Assembly (NCBI RefSeq): GCF_000374045.1
Contig: NZ_KB893386.1
Coordinates: forward strand, 1-64,000
DNA: 64,000 nt
Direction of reading: 5' to 3'
DNA from: Segetibacter koreensis DSM 18137
GTDB taxonomy: Bacteria; Bacteroidota; Bacteroidia; Chitinophagales; Chitinophagaceae
Shown: piece by piece, positions 35,381 through 43,948 of the stretch
Layout of the letters: each line of letters starts with the position of its first letter
Numbering within the stretch: the stretch's first letter is position 1
The notes under the pieces: generated by a model
The model's database searches: none
What the model was told of the DNA's origin: nothing
Seen by the model: only the letters and a program-made list of their open reading frames with translations
Program-made: the position numbers and the translations under genes

Positions 35381-35692
35381 ATGAATGACGAACAACAAAA
35401 CAATCTAAACCAGCAAGGGCAAGAAGAGAAAGATAAAAATGAAAACCTTGATACGAGTGCACTTTACCTTGGAGATAGCAGATTGCAAACGAAGTCGGAG
35501 TTTGAGCAAAACAAAAAGAGCGATCACACAAAGGAAGACAATAAAGTAACTTCATCAGGTATTGATGATTTGCAATCTAACAGTGATGGTGCTGCAGGAA
35601 CTGACAGAGCGGGCACAGCAGAGCGAAAAGCATATGGAGATATTGAACTGAATAAAGGCCTTGAAGCGCAGGCAAAAGATGAGGAATCGTAA
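35381..35692 (+). CDS. Small hydrophilic, probably disordered protein
   Basis: The 103-residue protein is made almost wholly of Gln, Asn, Asp, Glu, Lys, Ser and Gly, with very few hydrophobic residues and no signal peptide (MNDEQQNNLNQQGQEEKDKN at the start). It looks intrinsically disordered, like hydrophilin or stress-type proteins. No family is recognised. It follows the zinc-ribbon gene by 74 bases on the same strand and precedes nadB by 150 bases, a gap that contains a copy of the 20-bp repeat. Coding status rests on the open frame and its regular composition. Confidence 0.6.
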   Translation: MNDEQQNNLNQQGQEEKDKNENLDTSALYLGDSRLQTKSEFEQNKKSDHTKEDNKVTSSGIDDLQSNSDGAAGTDRAGTAERKAYGDIELNKGLEAQAKDEES

Positions 35693-35783
35693 AATGGTTT
35701 TCAATACTATTTCTTCAGGCACTCTATCAAGGGTGCTTTTTTATTTTTGGAACCTGGCATTTCGTAATTCTATAATACTGACG

Positions 35784-35804
35784 TTGCGTCGCACTCTTGT
35801 ACTT
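35784..35804 (+). repeat. Dispersed 20-bp repeat, copy 3
   Basis: TTGCGTCGCACTCTTGTACT followed by T, identical to copies at 23546 and 26840 (inverted). It ends 38 bases before the nadB ATG. Its TTG could serve as a -33 element paired at 20 bases with TATCTTTA (35807-35814), but the other copies lack such a partner. Confidence 0.8.
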
Positions 35805-35842
35805 TATATCTTTACGCATCGTTTTTTATAAAAAGACATTTC

Positions 35843-37465
35843 ATGCAAACTGATTTTCTTGTCATTGGCTCTGGAATAGCAGGTCTTACTTATGCACTCA
35901 AGGTAGCACAAGCAAAACCTGATAAAAAGGTTGTTGTAATAACAAAAGCCCAATCTGATGAAACAAATACAAAGTATGCACAGGGTGGCATAGCGGGAGT
36001 TTGGGATGACGTAAATGACAGCTATCAAAAACATATAGAAGATACATTAATAGCAGGCGACGGCCTGTGTAATGAAAAGATTGTTGAAATAGTGGTAAAG
36101 GAAGGCCCTGAACGAATACGGGAAATAATCAAATGGGGAGCCGAGTTTGACAAAGATGCAACAGGAGATTATTCACTGGGTAAAGAAGGCGGCCACAGTG
36201 TAAACCGCATCTTGCACCATAAAGACGTGACCGGCAAGGAAATGGAAAGAGCTATGCTGCAAACCATTCAGGCTCTGCCAAACATTCAATTAATTACTCA
36301 TTGCTTTGTAATAGACCTGCTAACCCAGCATCACCTGGGATATCTCGTAACTAAATCAACTTTAGATATAGAATGTTATGGCGTATATGTTTTAAATCTT
36401 GTAAACAATGAAATTGAAAAAATAACTGCAAAAGTTACCGTATTGGCAACAGGCGGAAATGGACAGGCATATAGAACTACGACCAATCCTATCATTGCAA
36501 CCGGCGATGGAGTTGCGATGGTGTACCGTGCAAAAGGCAGGATCGAGAATATGGAGTTTATCCAATTTCATCCTACAGCTTTATATCAACCTGGTGTTTC
36601 TCCTTCTTTTTTAATTACAGAGGCTGTTAGAGGGGATGGTGGCATATTGAGAAATAAAACCGGCGAGGCTTTTATGGAGAAGTATGATGCCCGTAAAGAT
36701 CTTGCTCCCCGCGATATTGTTGCCCGCGCTATTGATAGTGAGATGAAAAAAAATGGTACCGAACATGTTTACCTCGATTGCCGGCATATGTCACAAGAAA
36801 AGTTCATTCATCATTTTCCAAACATTTATGAAAAATGCTTAAGCATAGGAATTGATGTTACAAAAGATATGATACCCGTAGCTCCTGCTGCGCACTACAG
36901 TTGCGGTGGCATTAAAACTGATGAGCATGCGAGAACCTCAATAAGAAATTTGTACGCCTGCGGCGAATGTGCAAGTACAGGATTACACGGAGCGAATCGC
37001 TTAGCCAGTAACAGCCTGCTTGAGGCAATGGTTTTTGGTCATCGTGCTTATCTTGATTCAATAAAAAGGTTTGAAGAGGTAGATGATTATTTGTCGTTAG
37101 GTAATAACTGGGCTGGCAATAATATTCCTGACTGGAATGCGGAGGGTACCAGGGAGCCAAAAGAAATGATTTTGATAACCCAGAGCCTGAAAGAACTGCA
37201 ACAAATAATGAGTGATTACGTTGGTATCGTACGCACAAACGTACGTTTAGCCCGGGCATCTAAAAGACTAGATTTGCTATTTGAAGAAACAGAAGAATTA
37301 TATCGCTCTACAAAGGTTTCTCCGCAATTGTGCGAACTGCGAAACCTGATAACCGTTGGTTACCTTATTGTAAAAGGCGCATCTTTTAGAAAAGAAAGCC
37401 GCGGTTTGCATTTCAATACTGACTATCCTGAAAAGAGTGCGCTGGTAGAGAATATTGTGCTATAA
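35843..37465 (+). CDS. nadB: L-aspartate oxidase
   Basis: FAD enzyme that oxidises L-aspartate to iminoaspartate, the first step of de novo NAD synthesis, with NadA as partner. At 540 residues it is full length. The dinucleotide-binding start is FLVIGSGIAGLTYALKVA. Then come KYAQGGIAGVWDD, FIQFHPTALYQPG, SFLITEAVRGDGGILRN (active-site Arg region) and AHYSCGGIKTDEHARTSIRNLYACGECASTGLHGANRLASNSLLE. Those blocks distinguish the fumarate reductase/NadB group. nadA and nadC are not adjacent. The nearest neighbour is convergent glutathione peroxidase. Confidence 0.95.
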   Translation: MQTDFLVIGSGIAGLTYALKVAQAKPDKKVVVITKAQSDETNTKYAQGGIAGVWDDVNDSYQKHIEDTLIAGDGLCNEKIVEIVVKEGPERIREIIKWGAEFDKDATGDYSLGKEGGHSVNRILHHKDVTGKEMERAMLQTIQALPNIQLITHCFVIDLLTQHHLGYLVTKSTLDIECYGVYVLNLVNNEIEKITAKVTVLATGGNGQAYRTTTNPIIATGDGVAMVYRAKGRIENMEFIQFHPTALYQPGVSPSFLITEAVRGDGGILRNKTGEAFMEKYDARKDLAPRDIVARAIDSEMKKNGTEHVYLDCRHMSQEKFIHHFPNIYEKCLSIGIDVTKDMIPVAPAAHYSCGGIKTDEHARTSIRNLYACGECASTGLHGANRLASNSLLEAMVFGHRAYLDSIKRFEEVDDYLSLGNNWAGNNIPDWNAEGTREPKEMILITQSLKELQQIMSDYVGIVRTNVRLARASKRLDLLFEETEELYRSTKVSPQLCELRNLITVGYLIVKGASFRKESRGLHFNTDYPEKSALVENIVL

Positions 37466-37498
37466 AAAATACTAAAAAGTTATTTTGGCTGAGGACAT

Positions 37499-37537
37499 AA
37501 AAAAAATCCTTTCAGACAAATTTGACTAAAAGGATTT
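37499..37537 (-). terminator. Rho-independent terminator after the glutathione peroxidase gene
   Basis: On the minus strand AAATCCTTT pairs perfectly with AAAGGATTT (9 bp, 37504-37512 and 37529-37537) across a 16-base loop and is followed by eight T. It lies about 30 bases beyond the gpx stop and also separates it from convergent nadB. Confidence 0.75.
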
Positions 37538-37567
37538 GATGATAAAAATATCCTGAGAGGCTTTTTA

Positions 37568-38128
37568 TTATTTGAGATATTTTAAAATTTCTTCCGAATC
37601 AGGCGTTACCTTACTTGGGAATGAAGCTATCAATTTTCCATTTTCATCTAAAAGAAACTTTGTAAAATTCCAGGCAATGGTCGCATCTAAAACACCATTT
37701 TCTTCTTTGCTTGTAAGCCATTTAAACAACGGATCAGCACTTTCTCCTACTACATCAACTTTGCTTGCCAATGGAAATGTTACTCCATATCTTACTTTGC
37801 AAAACTTTTGAATTTCTTCATTTGTACCAGGCTCCTGTTGGCCAAAATTATTTGCCGGAAAACCAACAATAACTAATTTGTCCTGGTAATCTTTATATAG
37901 TTTTTCAAGGCCTTCATATTGTGGTGTAAAACCACATTTGCTTGCAGTGTTTACTACTAAAATTTTCTTCCCTTTATATTTTGAAAAATCTATTGTACCT
38001 CCTTCTATTGACGGAACTTTAAATTCATATATACTTTTTGGGTAAGCTTTTGTTTCCATTGGTTTATCTTTTGGTGTTCCTGAGGTGCAGGCGATAAATA
38101 ATGCTGCAAGCAGAAGAAATTTGTTCAT
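37568..38128 (-). CDS. Glutathione peroxidase-family thiol peroxidase, lipoprotein
   Basis: A 186-residue protein with an N-terminal lipoprotein-like signal (MNKFLLLAALFIACTSG, Cys at about residue 14) and the GPX fold. NTASKCGFTPQYEGLEKLY has the peroxidatic Cys, GFPANNFGQQEPGTNEEI the Gln, and TIAWNFTKFLLDENG the Trp and Asn of the catalytic tetrad. The GPX family reduces hydroperoxides. The Cys form usually draws electrons from thioredoxin. The lipid anchor predicts an envelope location. A stand-alone gene facing nadB. Confidence 0.9.
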   Translation of the reverse strand: MNKFLLLAALFIACTSGTPKDKPMETKAYPKSIYEFKVPSIEGGTIDFSKYKGKKILVVNTASKCGFTPQYEGLEKLYKDYQDKLVIVGFPANNFGQQEPGTNEEIQKFCKVRYGVTFPLASKVDVVGESADPLFKWLTSKEENGVLDATIAWNFTKFLLDENGKLIASFPSKVTPDSEEILKYLK

Positions 38129-38189
38129 AAAAGGTAGGTTTATGTATTTAACAACAAATAATTATTAAAGTTTAATCAAATCTACTATT

Positions 38190-39584
38190 TTATTGTTCAT
38201 AACAACCTAAGTCCGGTAAGTTTAACGTTCCCCGCATTTTGCCATCAAGATCAATGGTATTACCGGTAAAAACACCTTTATTGATAGCGGGAGACGTTGG
38301 TTTAAGGCGAAAGTTAAAAATTCTTCTTCCTGCATCAATACTGTCAAACTCAGGCAGCTGGTTCTTTATGCTATTCGTAAAAAGAGAATCTATTGTGTCA
38401 TCTTTATTTTTATAAAGAACATTTTCAAAGGCTACATCAAAAGGCGCTGCAGTGGCTTTCTTATCCACGATTAATTCATTAGGCACAATCCCTCCATCTC
38501 CATAAAAAATGCAGTTGCGAAAATGCGCAATTAAAGCAAATACAAGATTTTCATTGTAACTATTACTCAGGAAAAGTACAGGTTTTTTATGGTCAATATA
38601 ATCTGTTGCATAGCTTGCGACAGTGCAAAAATCAAAAGAATAAAGGCCTCCGCCTGCAATTGAAATATTATTTCCACAATTGCTGATTAAACAATTAACA
38701 GCTTTGATGCTGCTGGCCACGCTTACGATTCCTGCATCGTAAATATTATCTATAATGCATTGGTTTAAGGTAATTTTCGGGGAGTCACCAACAGACGATT
38801 GAGTTACTATGCCCTGGTAAGCATTTTTAATAATTACATAAGTAAGCACATTATTTATGCTGGAGGTAGTGAAAGTAATACCTGGCCACCCAGCAGGAAG
38901 GTCACGGTAAACAGGGTCTAAACGATCTCCGCTAAAAACGACTCGGGTGCTGTCGTCGACTCCTCCATTTACCTTTAAAGATCCATTTATAACTAAAGGA
39001 GCATCGGCATGAGTATAAATTTTACATCCTTTATTAATCGTTAGTGTAACATTGCTGTCAACTGATAGGCCACCAAGAATTACAAAAGGCAAATTATTGT
39101 TCCAAATGGTGTCAGCAGTTATTCTTTTATTACGAAAGAAGTGCGCATTTTGTCCATACGCCTGCAATTGTAAATATTTATTATTGCCATTATAACTAAC
39201 TAAAATACTGTCAGTAACAACAAAAGGTAAGTTGGATGTATTTGGATTGATTGTTACTGAAACAAAAACATAAATACTATCGCCGGGTTCAAGTTCTACA
39301 CCCGAAAAGTTTACACCGGCAGTTCCATCTACGTTTATTTTAAAAGGAGATGCAGAGCCTCCTATCAACTGTATTTGAGACAGACGCAGCTTTTGATCGT
39401 TCTGATTAAATATTTTGAACGATTGTGTAACCGAACCTGTTGTTGTAAAAGCGGTATCAAAATGCAACGTATCTGTTGAAAAGCTAAGGGATGCATTGGG
39501 GCTGTTAATAAAAGATATTTTTCTACAAGAAAATACAATAAGAATAAGTAAAACGACAACAATGCTTTTTTGCATGTATTTCAT
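38190..39584 (-). CDS. Lipoprotein with likely beta-helix fold, unknown function
   Basis: A 464-residue lipoprotein with lipobox VFSC (Cys at about residue 20), then an Ig-like or beta-sandwich segment (SLSFSTDTLHFDTAFTTTGS) and a long beta-rich region. That region includes VTLTINKGCKIYTHADAPLVINGSLKVNGG, INNVLTYVIIKNAYQGIVTQ and NQCIIDNIYDAGIVSVASSIKAVNC. The short repeating strands suggest a right-handed parallel beta-helix. Conserved lipoproteins of this type are widespread in Bacteroidota, with no assigned activity. The gene ends near a convergent boundary with glutathione peroxidase and follows comF by 25 bases on the same strand. Confidence 0.75.
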   Translation of the reverse strand: MKYMQKSIVVVLLILIVFSCRKISFINSPNASLSFSTDTLHFDTAFTTTGSVTQSFKIFNQNDQKLRLSQIQLIGGSASPFKINVDGTAGVNFSGVELEPGDSIYVFVSVTINPNTSNLPFVVTDSILVSYNGNNKYLQLQAYGQNAHFFRNKRITADTIWNNNLPFVILGGLSVDSNVTLTINKGCKIYTHADAPLVINGSLKVNGGVDDSTRVVFSGDRLDPVYRDLPAGWPGITFTTSSINNVLTYVIIKNAYQGIVTQSSVGDSPKITLNQCIIDNIYDAGIVSVASSIKAVNCLISNCGNNISIAGGGLYSFDFCTVASYATDYIDHKKPVLFLSNSYNENLVFALIAHFRNCIFYGDGGIVPNELIVDKKATAAPFDVAFENVLYKNKDDTIDSLFTNSIKNQLPEFDSIDAGRRIFNFRLKPTSPAINKGVFTGNTIDLDGKMRGTLNLPDLGCYEQ

Positions 39585-39609
39585 TCTTTCAAAAGTAAAT
39601 TAAAAACAT

Positions 39610-40308
39610 TTATACGGTCGCGGCCAAAGTGGCAATGCTAAGTGTAGTACCTGCAACTTTTAATATTTCTGAACCACACGCTTCCAGTGATGCGCCAGTA
39701 GTTATTACATCGTCGACCAATAAAATATGTTTGTTTTTGATTGCAGACGAATCTGATATGGCAAACACACCTTCCATATTTTCCCACCTTGTAACTCTCC
39801 CCCGTTGCGTTTGTGTTTCTGTATAAACTTTTCTTATTACCGCTTTGTCAATTACCGGTTTTTTCCAGGCTGATGAGATTCCGGTACATATAGCAGATGC
39901 CTGGTTATATCCTCTTTTCTTTTCACGCTTAGGATTTAATGGCAGGGGCACCAAAACGTCTACTTCATCAAAACGGCTACTTGCGGTAAGAAACTTTGCA
40001 AGGATTTGGCCAAGGTAAATTCCTATATCTTTATTGCCTTTGTATTTCAATTCATAAATAAGTGTTTCCAGCAAAGAGTCTTTTGTGAAAAAATACCCTG
40101 CCCCGCCGTTTTTTACCGGCATTCTTCCATAAAATTTTTTTTCGACCGGATTATTAGGTTGTGAAAAAAAATTAGTGACTGGCAAATCAGATAGACATCT
40201 TAAACACAACTGATGCTGATCATCTAAAATATCAGTACCGCAACCAATGCACACATGCGGGAAGAATAGATGAACAAAATCAGGTATAGATGATTTAAGA
40301 TTTAGCAT
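39610..40308 (-). CDS. comF: ComF-family phosphoribosyltransferase-like protein
   Basis: A 232-residue ComF/GntX family protein. An N-terminal zinc-finger-like CIGCGTDILDDQHQLCLRC (about residues 16-38) precedes a PRTase-like domain. Key blocks are LVPLPLNPKREKKRGYNQASAICTGIS and the phosphoribosyl-binding loop ILLVDDVITTGASLEACG. ComF supports DNA uptake in naturally competent bacteria, but in many others the function is unclear. It lies between radA (75 bases upstream) and the beta-helix lipoprotein, in a radA-comF pair plausibly linked to DNA processing. Confidence 0.9.
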   Translation of the reverse strand: MLNLKSSIPDFVHLFFPHVCIGCGTDILDDQHQLCLRCLSDLPVTNFFSQPNNPVEKKFYGRMPVKNGGAGYFFTKDSLLETLIYELKYKGNKDIGIYLGQILAKFLTASSRFDEVDVLVPLPLNPKREKKRGYNQASAICTGISSAWKKPVIDKAVIRKVYTETQTQRGRVTRWENMEGVFAISDSSAIKNKHILLVDDVITTGASLEACGSEILKVAGTTLSIATLAATV

Positions 40309-40382
40309 GAGAAGTTTAATTCAAGCTTTATTGTGAAAAGGCAGAATTTGTTATGCTTTAATTTACATTCCTGCCTCTGTTT

Positions 40383-41756
40383 TTAAAACAATATCCTATA
40401 GACTTCCTGCACTTCGCCTACGGGCAATACCTGTATCCCAAATTTTAATTTATCAAATCCTTTTTTATTATATTTCGAAACGACAATTTTTTCAAATCCA
40501 AGTTTTTCTGCTTCTGCTATTCTTTGTTCAATTCTATTAACAGCTCTTATTTCTCCATTTAATCCGACTTCTCCTGTAAAACAAATCTTTTGAGGTAGAG
40601 GCACGTCTTCGAAACTGCTTAATAACGCGCAGATAACTGATAAGTCGATCGAGGGGTCCTCCACTTTAAGCCCACCCGCTATATTTACAAAGACATCTTT
40701 TATACCAAAATGAAAACCTCCACGTTTCTCTAAAACTGCCAGTAATAACTGCAACCTGCGCAGATCAAATCCACTTACTGTTCGCTGTGGGGTACCGTAA
40801 ACACTTTGGGTTACCAAGGCCTGCACTTCTATTAATAAAGGTCTTATGCCTTCAAGCGTTGCTGCAATGGCACTTCCGCTTAACTGTTCTTCTTTTTGAG
40901 TAATTAAAATTTCGGAAGGATTAGTTACGCTTCTCATTCCATCGCCTGTCATTTCATAAATACCTAACTCAGCTGTACTTCCAAAGCGGTTCTTTATAGT
41001 CCTTAAAATTCTATATGCGTAATGCCTGTCTCCTTCAAACTGCAAAACTGTATCAACCATGTGCTCAAGTATTTTTGGCCCGGCAATGCTTCCGTCTTTA
41101 GTTATATGCCCTATTAAAAAAACCGGGGTATTTGTTTCTTTGGCAAATCTTTGAAACTCTGCAGCACACTCCCTTATTTGTGAAACGCTTCCCGGTGATG
41201 ACTCTATAAAGTTAGATTGCAACGTCTGAATAGAATCTACAATGACCAGTTGTGGTCTTAGTTTTTTAATTTCCTGGAATAAAACATTTGTATTTGTCTC
41301 GGTAAGAAGGTAAAAATCATGGTTTGAACTTTTTAGCCTGTCTGCCCGCATTTTTATTTGCTGCTCACTTTCTTCCCCACTTATATATAATGTGCTTATA
41401 TTTTTAAGGTGAAGGCCGATTTGTAAAAAAAGAGTGCTTTTTCCGATACCCGGTTCACCTGCGACCAATACAATACTACCGGGAACAATGCCACCTCCCA
41501 AAACACGATTCAATTCTGTATCAGTGGTTAAAATACGGTCTTCTTCTTTAGCACTTACATTGTTTAATAAAATCGTTTTTGAGGTACGTTTGCCACCAGT
41601 ATAATCCTTCCAATCATTGTCATTTTTTTCTGTTCCTTTTGTTATAACTTCTTCAACAAACGTGTTCCAGGAATTACATGATGGGCATTTTCCAAGCCAC
41701 TTTGCACTTTCATACCCACAACTACTGCAGAAATAAGCTGTCTTAACTTTGCTCAT
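40383..41756 (-). CDS. radA: DNA repair protein RadA
   Basis: A RecA-like branch-migration helicase of the DnaB-type fold. The 457 residues include an N-terminal C4 zinc finger (Cys 10, 13, 24 and 27), Walker A VAGEPGIGKSTL (about residues 92-103), VDSIQTLQS (Walker B) and the family-specific KNRFGS motif. A C-terminal Lon-protease-like domain follows (GSAIAATLEGIRPLLIEVQALV and KICFTGEVGLNGEIRAV). The Lon-type catalytic Ser/Lys pair is not evident, as in other RadA. Located before comF on the same strand, supporting a shared DNA-handling role. Confidence 0.96.
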   Translation of the reverse strand: MSKVKTAYFCSSCGYESAKWLGKCPSCNSWNTFVEEVITKGTEKNDNDWKDYTGGKRTSKTILLNNVSAKEEDRILTTDTELNRVLGGGIVPGSIVLVAGEPGIGKSTLFLQIGLHLKNISTLYISGEESEQQIKMRADRLKSSNHDFYLLTETNTNVLFQEIKKLRPQLVIVDSIQTLQSNFIESSPGSVSQIRECAAEFQRFAKETNTPVFLIGHITKDGSIAGPKILEHMVDTVLQFEGDRHYAYRILRTIKNRFGSTAELGIYEMTGDGMRSVTNPSEILITQKEEQLSGSAIAATLEGIRPLLIEVQALVTQSVYGTPQRTVSGFDLRRLQLLLAVLEKRGGFHFGIKDVFVNIAGGLKVEDPSIDLSVICALLSSFEDVPLPQKICFTGEVGLNGEIRAVNRIEQRIAEAEKLGFEKIVVSKYNKKGFDKLKFGIQVLPVGEVQEVYRILF

Positions 41757-42140
41757 GCCCTAAAGGTAGTTTTGAACGATGTAAAGAATAAGCTTTAACA
41801 AAAGAGAAATAGATAAAACGTATAAAAAACACAAAAGGGTCGGTAAGAATACCAACCCTGTTACTTACTAACCCATTAAATTCTGACACTAAATTACAAA
41901 TATGACTCACATTTCAAAAATAATTTTTGACCGTGTGAATAACTTTTACTTGCTTTTATTCGCTTAAAATCAACAAAATTGCTAAATTCTACACATAAAA
42001 ATAGTCCTTTTAGGACAGAATGTCTCCCCACCTCAGCAAATCAGCCAACATGTCCTAAAGCCGCAAGTCTTCCAGACACTCGGTTTGATTGGTGAGGCTT
42101 TGGATGATAATTTGATAATATATACATAAAAGAATAAAAA
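41757..42140. other. Divergent intergenic region between radA and the metallopeptidase
   Basis: No gene supported. Two imperfect inverted repeats are visible: GGGTCGGTA with TACCAACCC (about 41839-41860) and a short GTCCT/AGGAC pair (about 42005-42017). A TACCTTTA near 41761-41768 on the minus strand is close to the -7 consensus for radA. Confidence 0.35.
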
Positions 42141-42827
42141 ATGTCTTCTATATTTTTAATATCACTAATTTTTGTAGGAATAAGCTTTTTGGTTTCTTCA
42201 ACGTTAAAAGGAAAGTTTGCTGAATACAGTCGCATTCCATTAAGAAACGGAATGTCGGGTAGCGAAGTAGCTGAGAAGATGCTAAGAGACAATGGAATTT
42301 ATGATGTAAAAGTAACTTCTGTTGACGGCCAGTTAAGCGACCATTATAACCCGGCAAACAAAACTGTAAATTTAAGTGAAGGGGTATATAGTGGTAGAAG
42401 CATTGCTTCCGCCGCCGTAGCTGCTCATGAATGTGGGCACGCAGTGCAACATGCAAAAGCATATCAATGGTTAACAATGCGAAGCGCAATTGTACCTGTA
42501 GTTCAATTTAGCAGTAATATTGTTCAATGGGTTTTGCTTGCAGGCATCCTGCTGATAAATGTATTCCCCGCATTATTGTTGTTAGGGATTGCTTTGTTTG
42601 CAATGACTACGCTTTTTGCTTTCATTACTTTGCCTGTAGAACTTGACGCGAGCAAAAGAGCTTTGGCTTGGCTAAACACTACTAATATTGCTTATGGAGA
42701 ACAACACGATAAAGCAAAAGATGCTTTAAAATGGGGTGCAATGACATATGTGGTAGCTGCAATTGCCTCCCTTGTTATCCTGATACAATACATATTCATC
42801 TTCTTAGGTCATAGAAACAGGAATTAA
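42141..42827 (+). CDS. Membrane zinc metallopeptidase (YugP-like)
   Basis: A 228-residue membrane protein of the M48-like YugP family. The HExxH zinc motif is in VAAHECGHAVQHAKAY (about residues 94-108), with the likely third ligand in the ELDASKRAL segment near residue 170. Hydrophobic segments lie at the N-terminus and at about 118-165 and 198-223. In the N-terminal part, LRNGMSGSEVAEKMLRDNGIYDVKV matches the family. Substrates are unknown, and a membrane-protein quality-control role is inferred from the family. Divergent from radA and convergent with the hydroxylase. Confidence 0.88.
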   Translation: MSSIFLISLIFVGISFLVSSTLKGKFAEYSRIPLRNGMSGSEVAEKMLRDNGIYDVKVTSVDGQLSDHYNPANKTVNLSEGVYSGRSIASAAVAAHECGHAVQHAKAYQWLTMRSAIVPVVQFSSNIVQWVLLAGILLINVFPALLLLGIALFAMTTLFAFITLPVELDASKRALAWLNTTNIAYGEQHDKAKDALKWGAMTYVVAAIASLVILIQYIFIFLGHRNRN

Positions 42828-42888
42828 ACGATAAACGTTACAAAAGGAAGTAAAAACTTTTTAAGCACTAATATTACGGTTATTGCAA

Positions 42889-42923
42889 CCAAAAGAGACC
42901 GGCTCACTCCTGGTCTCTTTTGG
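42889..42923. terminator. Hairpin at convergent gene ends, overlapping the stop codon
   Basis: CCAAAAGAGACC (42889-42900) pairs perfectly with GGTCTCTTTTGG (42912-42923): 12 bp, 11-base loop. The right arm is coding sequence at the C-terminus of the hydroxylase gene, whose stop (42904-42906) sits in the loop. Probably a bidirectional terminator for the metallopeptidase and hydroxylase genes, although neither strand has a good U-tract. Confidence 0.5.
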
Positions 42924-43698
42924 CTTCTGTCCTGAGTGACTTGGCCGTTTTTTCCTCGAAAAGAGATAGAAATCTTGGGCTTTCTGTTTTTTTCAGTTTA
43001 TCCCAAAAAGTAAAGTATAATCCAAAATTGTACCTAAATTGTTTGTGATGCAAAGAGTGATGGGTCGCTCCGATTATCCACTTACCAATAAAATGTTTAT
43101 AAAAATTAGCAGGATACGTTTCTATTTCAAGATGATTGATAACACTGCTAAAGGTCATAATAGTTAACTGAAACAACAGCACAAAAACATGGATTGGAAT
43201 AATAATGATCGTCAGCGGCAAGATGATTGCCTGAAGCAACCCTTCGAGCGGATGAAATGAAAAAGCTGTCCATGGACTTGTTATGTTACTGTCGTGATGC
43301 ACTTTGTGTAATACTCTAAAAACTTTTGGTTTATGCATCCAGCGATGAAGCCAGTAATAGTACGTCTCGTGAATAAGCACAGATATTAATAAACTTACAG
43401 GTAAGTACCATAGGGAATATTTATTTACATCTACATACAAACGCGTGTAGCCTTTTTGCCAAAGAACGAAAGTAAAGGAAGCTGCAACCGCAAAAATAAT
43501 GGAAGTGACCATCGACCATTTAACCTCTGTATAAAATTGCTTTTTATCTGTGACTTTCCTGCTTAAGCTTCTTTTTACCCACTTGTCTTTTTTCCAGACA
43601 TAAAACCAAAGATGAAACATACCAGCTATTAAAAAATAACGGCTGATAATTATCAGAAACATAAGTATGGTTAAATAAACAAAGATTTGTTGAGGCAA
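42904..43698 (-). CDS. Sterol desaturase/fatty acid hydroxylase-family membrane protein
   Basis: A 264-residue membrane-bound di-iron oxygenase. Histidine boxes: HRWMH (HxxxH), HKVHH and HHSLHH. The core reads HETYYYWLHRWMHKPKVFRVLHKVHHDSNITSPWTAFSFHPLEG. Four or more hydrophobic segments are present, including the N-terminal IFVYLTILMFLIIISRYFL. Members hydroxylate or desaturate fatty acids, sterols, carotenoids or sphingolipid-type lipids at the inner membrane. The substrate cannot be predicted here. In Bacteroidota a lipid or hydroxy fatty acid is likely. Confidence 0.85.
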   Translation of the reverse strand: MPQQIFVYLTILMFLIIISRYFLIAGMFHLWFYVWKKDKWVKRSLSRKVTDKKQFYTEVKWSMVTSIIFAVAASFTFVLWQKGYTRLYVDVNKYSLWYLPVSLLISVLIHETYYYWLHRWMHKPKVFRVLHKVHHDSNITSPWTAFSFHPLEGLLQAIILPLTIIIIPIHVFVLLFQLTIMTFSSVINHLEIETYPANFYKHFIGKWIIGATHHSLHHKQFRYNFGLYFTFWDKLKKTESPRFLSLFEEKTAKSLRTEAKRDQE

Positions 43699-43914
43699 TA
43701 AGCGTTAAGTGAAAATAATTAAATTTTCGTATTTTTTCTTATGAAACAACTTCTAATAGCAAAAGGTTGAATTATAAATCATTAAATGTTGATCCACTAA
43801 GCAGAGATGAAAAAAATATGCGGAAATTTAGAAGGCTTTAAAATTGTTCACAACAGCTATAGAGATATGATAAAAAGACTTTATTCAATATATCCTATTT
43901 AAAGAAATACCGTT

Positions 43915-43942
43915 TAAAGAAATACCCGGCTTTTAGCCGGGC
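43915..43942 (-). terminator. Rho-independent terminator after rng
   Basis: On the minus strand CCCGGC and GCCGGG (43925-43930 and 43936-43941) form a GC-rich stem with a 5-base loop followed by TATTTCTTT. It lies directly after the rng stop. Confidence 0.6.
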
Positions 43943-43948
43943 ATCTAA

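Noticed and set aside
35784-35814. The 20-bp repeat as a nadB promoter
   Set aside because: Its TTG is spaced 20 bases from TATCTTTA, but the other two copies have no -7 box, so promoter activity is not the common feature of the repeat.
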